Shown: positions 63,201 to 64,000 of the stretch, piece after piece
How positions within the stretch are numbered: the stretch's first letter is position 1
Layout: each line of letters opens with the position of its first letter
Assembly: GCA_019022495.1 (NCBI GenBank)
Contig: JAFEKR010000001.1
Coordinates: 372,001 to 436,000 of the forward strand
From: Epichloe hybrida
Lineage: Eukaryota > Ascomycota > Sordariomycetes > Hypocreales > Clavicipitaceae
DNA: 64,000 nt
Reading direction: 5' to 3'
Program-made: the position numbers and the translations under genes
Notes under the pieces: model-generated
The model's database searches: none
What the model was told of the DNA's origin: nothing
The model's input: only the letters and a program-made list of their open reading frames with translations

Positions 63201-64000
63201 ATTTAGCATTCGAAGACTGATTCACAAAGAAGCCAGAAACGTGAGACGTAATTTGGAACTGCTCTCCCTCATTGGTAGTGACGACGAGATATAGCAAGTG
63301 GCCACGTTGTCTCAGATGACACGGAGGAGGATTCCAAGGCGAGAGCGATACAGACTTTACCGTCCTTGGAGCGGGAGGGAGAGTGTCCGGGGCAAGAATG
63401 TGAAGAGACGGTTCAGCACCAAAGTCGTAGTCCTTCATCGGGGAGGCCGACTGTTGCGAGCCATCTTGATCTGCCTGGGCCTGTCGAGAAACACTTTCAA
63501 ACAGCGATAGACCCGGCAAAACGCCGTGAATGATTTCCGAACGATCCCCTGCAGCACCAATAAGCTCCCGAATCCTTACAAAGTGAATGCGAGCCTCCTT
63601 TTCTGTATATGGCTCCTCTACCAGGTAGAATTCGGGCTCGGGTTCGAGATCAGGAATTTCGGCGATGGGAATGAAGTCGTTCACCTTTTGACCTTTATAT
63701 TTGAGGTGGAAGCAGGTAAAACGGAACGCGGCCGGAAGATCGATGATGGACTGGCGCACTTCGTGGATTTGCTCTTGGGAGGAGACCTAGTAGATGTTTG
63801 TTACTTGAGTTACTGAGTAAACGGCATCCGCAGGCGAATTACCATTATTTGCATCTTCGTAGGTTTGGGCCCCGGGAGAATGATTGTCAAATTTATGAGA
63901 GCTTCGAATTTGCATCAGTTGCCGCCAAGTTCGGTGCGTTGCTTCGATTCTCAATCGTACCTTCGGCACCGCTCTCAGCTTCAGCTTCGGAGCCATTTCC
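60214..64000 (-). CDS. CLU1: CLU1 clustered mitochondria protein, 5' end beyond the window
   Basis: The main exon (63786-60214) is preceded by exon 63901-63843 and a piece at 64000-63961, joined across introns of 56 and 59 bp to read LINLTIILPGPKPTKMQIM|VSSQEQIHEVRQSI. The start codon lies right of the window, so at least 1,224 residues are present. In order they show the CLU N-terminal domain, a GAEPSLHILAPDTLPPAPRT segment, the CLU domain (ESYFLSGVENTDTLRDWNEE-like TYLLSGVENTDTLRDWNEE, VDYLGKRIVGQSIVPGIF), an eIF3-associated region and TPR repeats near the C terminus (HPEVARVYNSLSMLYYQL, GPDHPDSITTINNAAVM). CLU proteins bind mRNAs of mitochondrial proteins and prevent mitochondrial clustering. 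The gene appears intact otherwise. Confidence 0.94.

Overview
The window looks like a piece of a filamentous ascomycete chromosome, most likely Sordariomycetes and possibly Hypocreales. The evidence is short introns (about 50-240 bp, most under 110) with GT..AG ends and CTAAC-like branch sites, proteins that all read as filamentous-fungal orthologues, and a transposon island carrying the signature of repeat-induced point mutation (RIP). The species cannot be named from the sequence alone.

Region 1 (1 to about 14,480) is an extremely AT-rich island with no open frames. It is a nest of dead transposons. A roughly 1.6 kb element with long inverted arms (682-13205 after its insertions) was invaded twice. 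A Tad-like LINE copy (838-4633) sits in the left arm, flanked by an identical 14-bp duplication. A 7.1 kb Ty3/gypsy LTR retrotransposon on the minus strand (5786-12920) sits in the right arm, with 217-bp LTRs and an identical 5-bp duplication. Reverse transcriptase and integrase can still be read if TAG is taken as a mutated Trp or Gln codon. The edge at about 14,480 is abrupt and falls inside a gene: the 5' part of a PTM1-like seven-transmembrane protein gene survives, and its membrane domain is missing.

Region 2 (14,480-64,000) is ordinary gene-rich euchromatin with 18 further genes, often alternating in strand: CYP8/PPIL2 cyclophilin (+), GH64 glucanase (-), GH16 glycosidase (-), an AmdX/ADR1-like C2H2 transcription factor (-), Yippee (+), a Cdc25-type RasGEF (+), a repeat-bearing hydrophilic protein (-), SGF73 of SAGA (+), a peroxisomal-type carrier (+), a NOSIP U-box protein (-), tafazzin (+), PHO85-type kinase with a long His/Gln/Pro tail (-), a septin-like P-loop protein (+), an AhpC/TSA-like thioredoxin-fold protein (-), DML1/misato (+), poly(A) polymerase (-), an FHA-forkhead factor (+) and CLU1 (-, running off the right edge). 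Exon joins were worked out by hand from splice signals, reading phase and family conservation.

The genes are mostly housekeeping and do not form a single pathway or a secondary-metabolite cluster. Loose themes are nutrient and Ras/PKA-type signalling (RasGEF, PHO85), mitochondrial maintenance (tafazzin, DML1, CLU1), mRNA and transcription (PAP, SGF73, CYP8) and cell-wall or glucan hydrolysis (GH64, GH16). No convincing new multi-gene system was found. The observations most worth following are the gene broken at the RIP edge, the datable nest of insertions, a 9-10 bp intergenic motif (TACTCCGTA) present far above chance, and the repeat tail on the PHO85 kinase.
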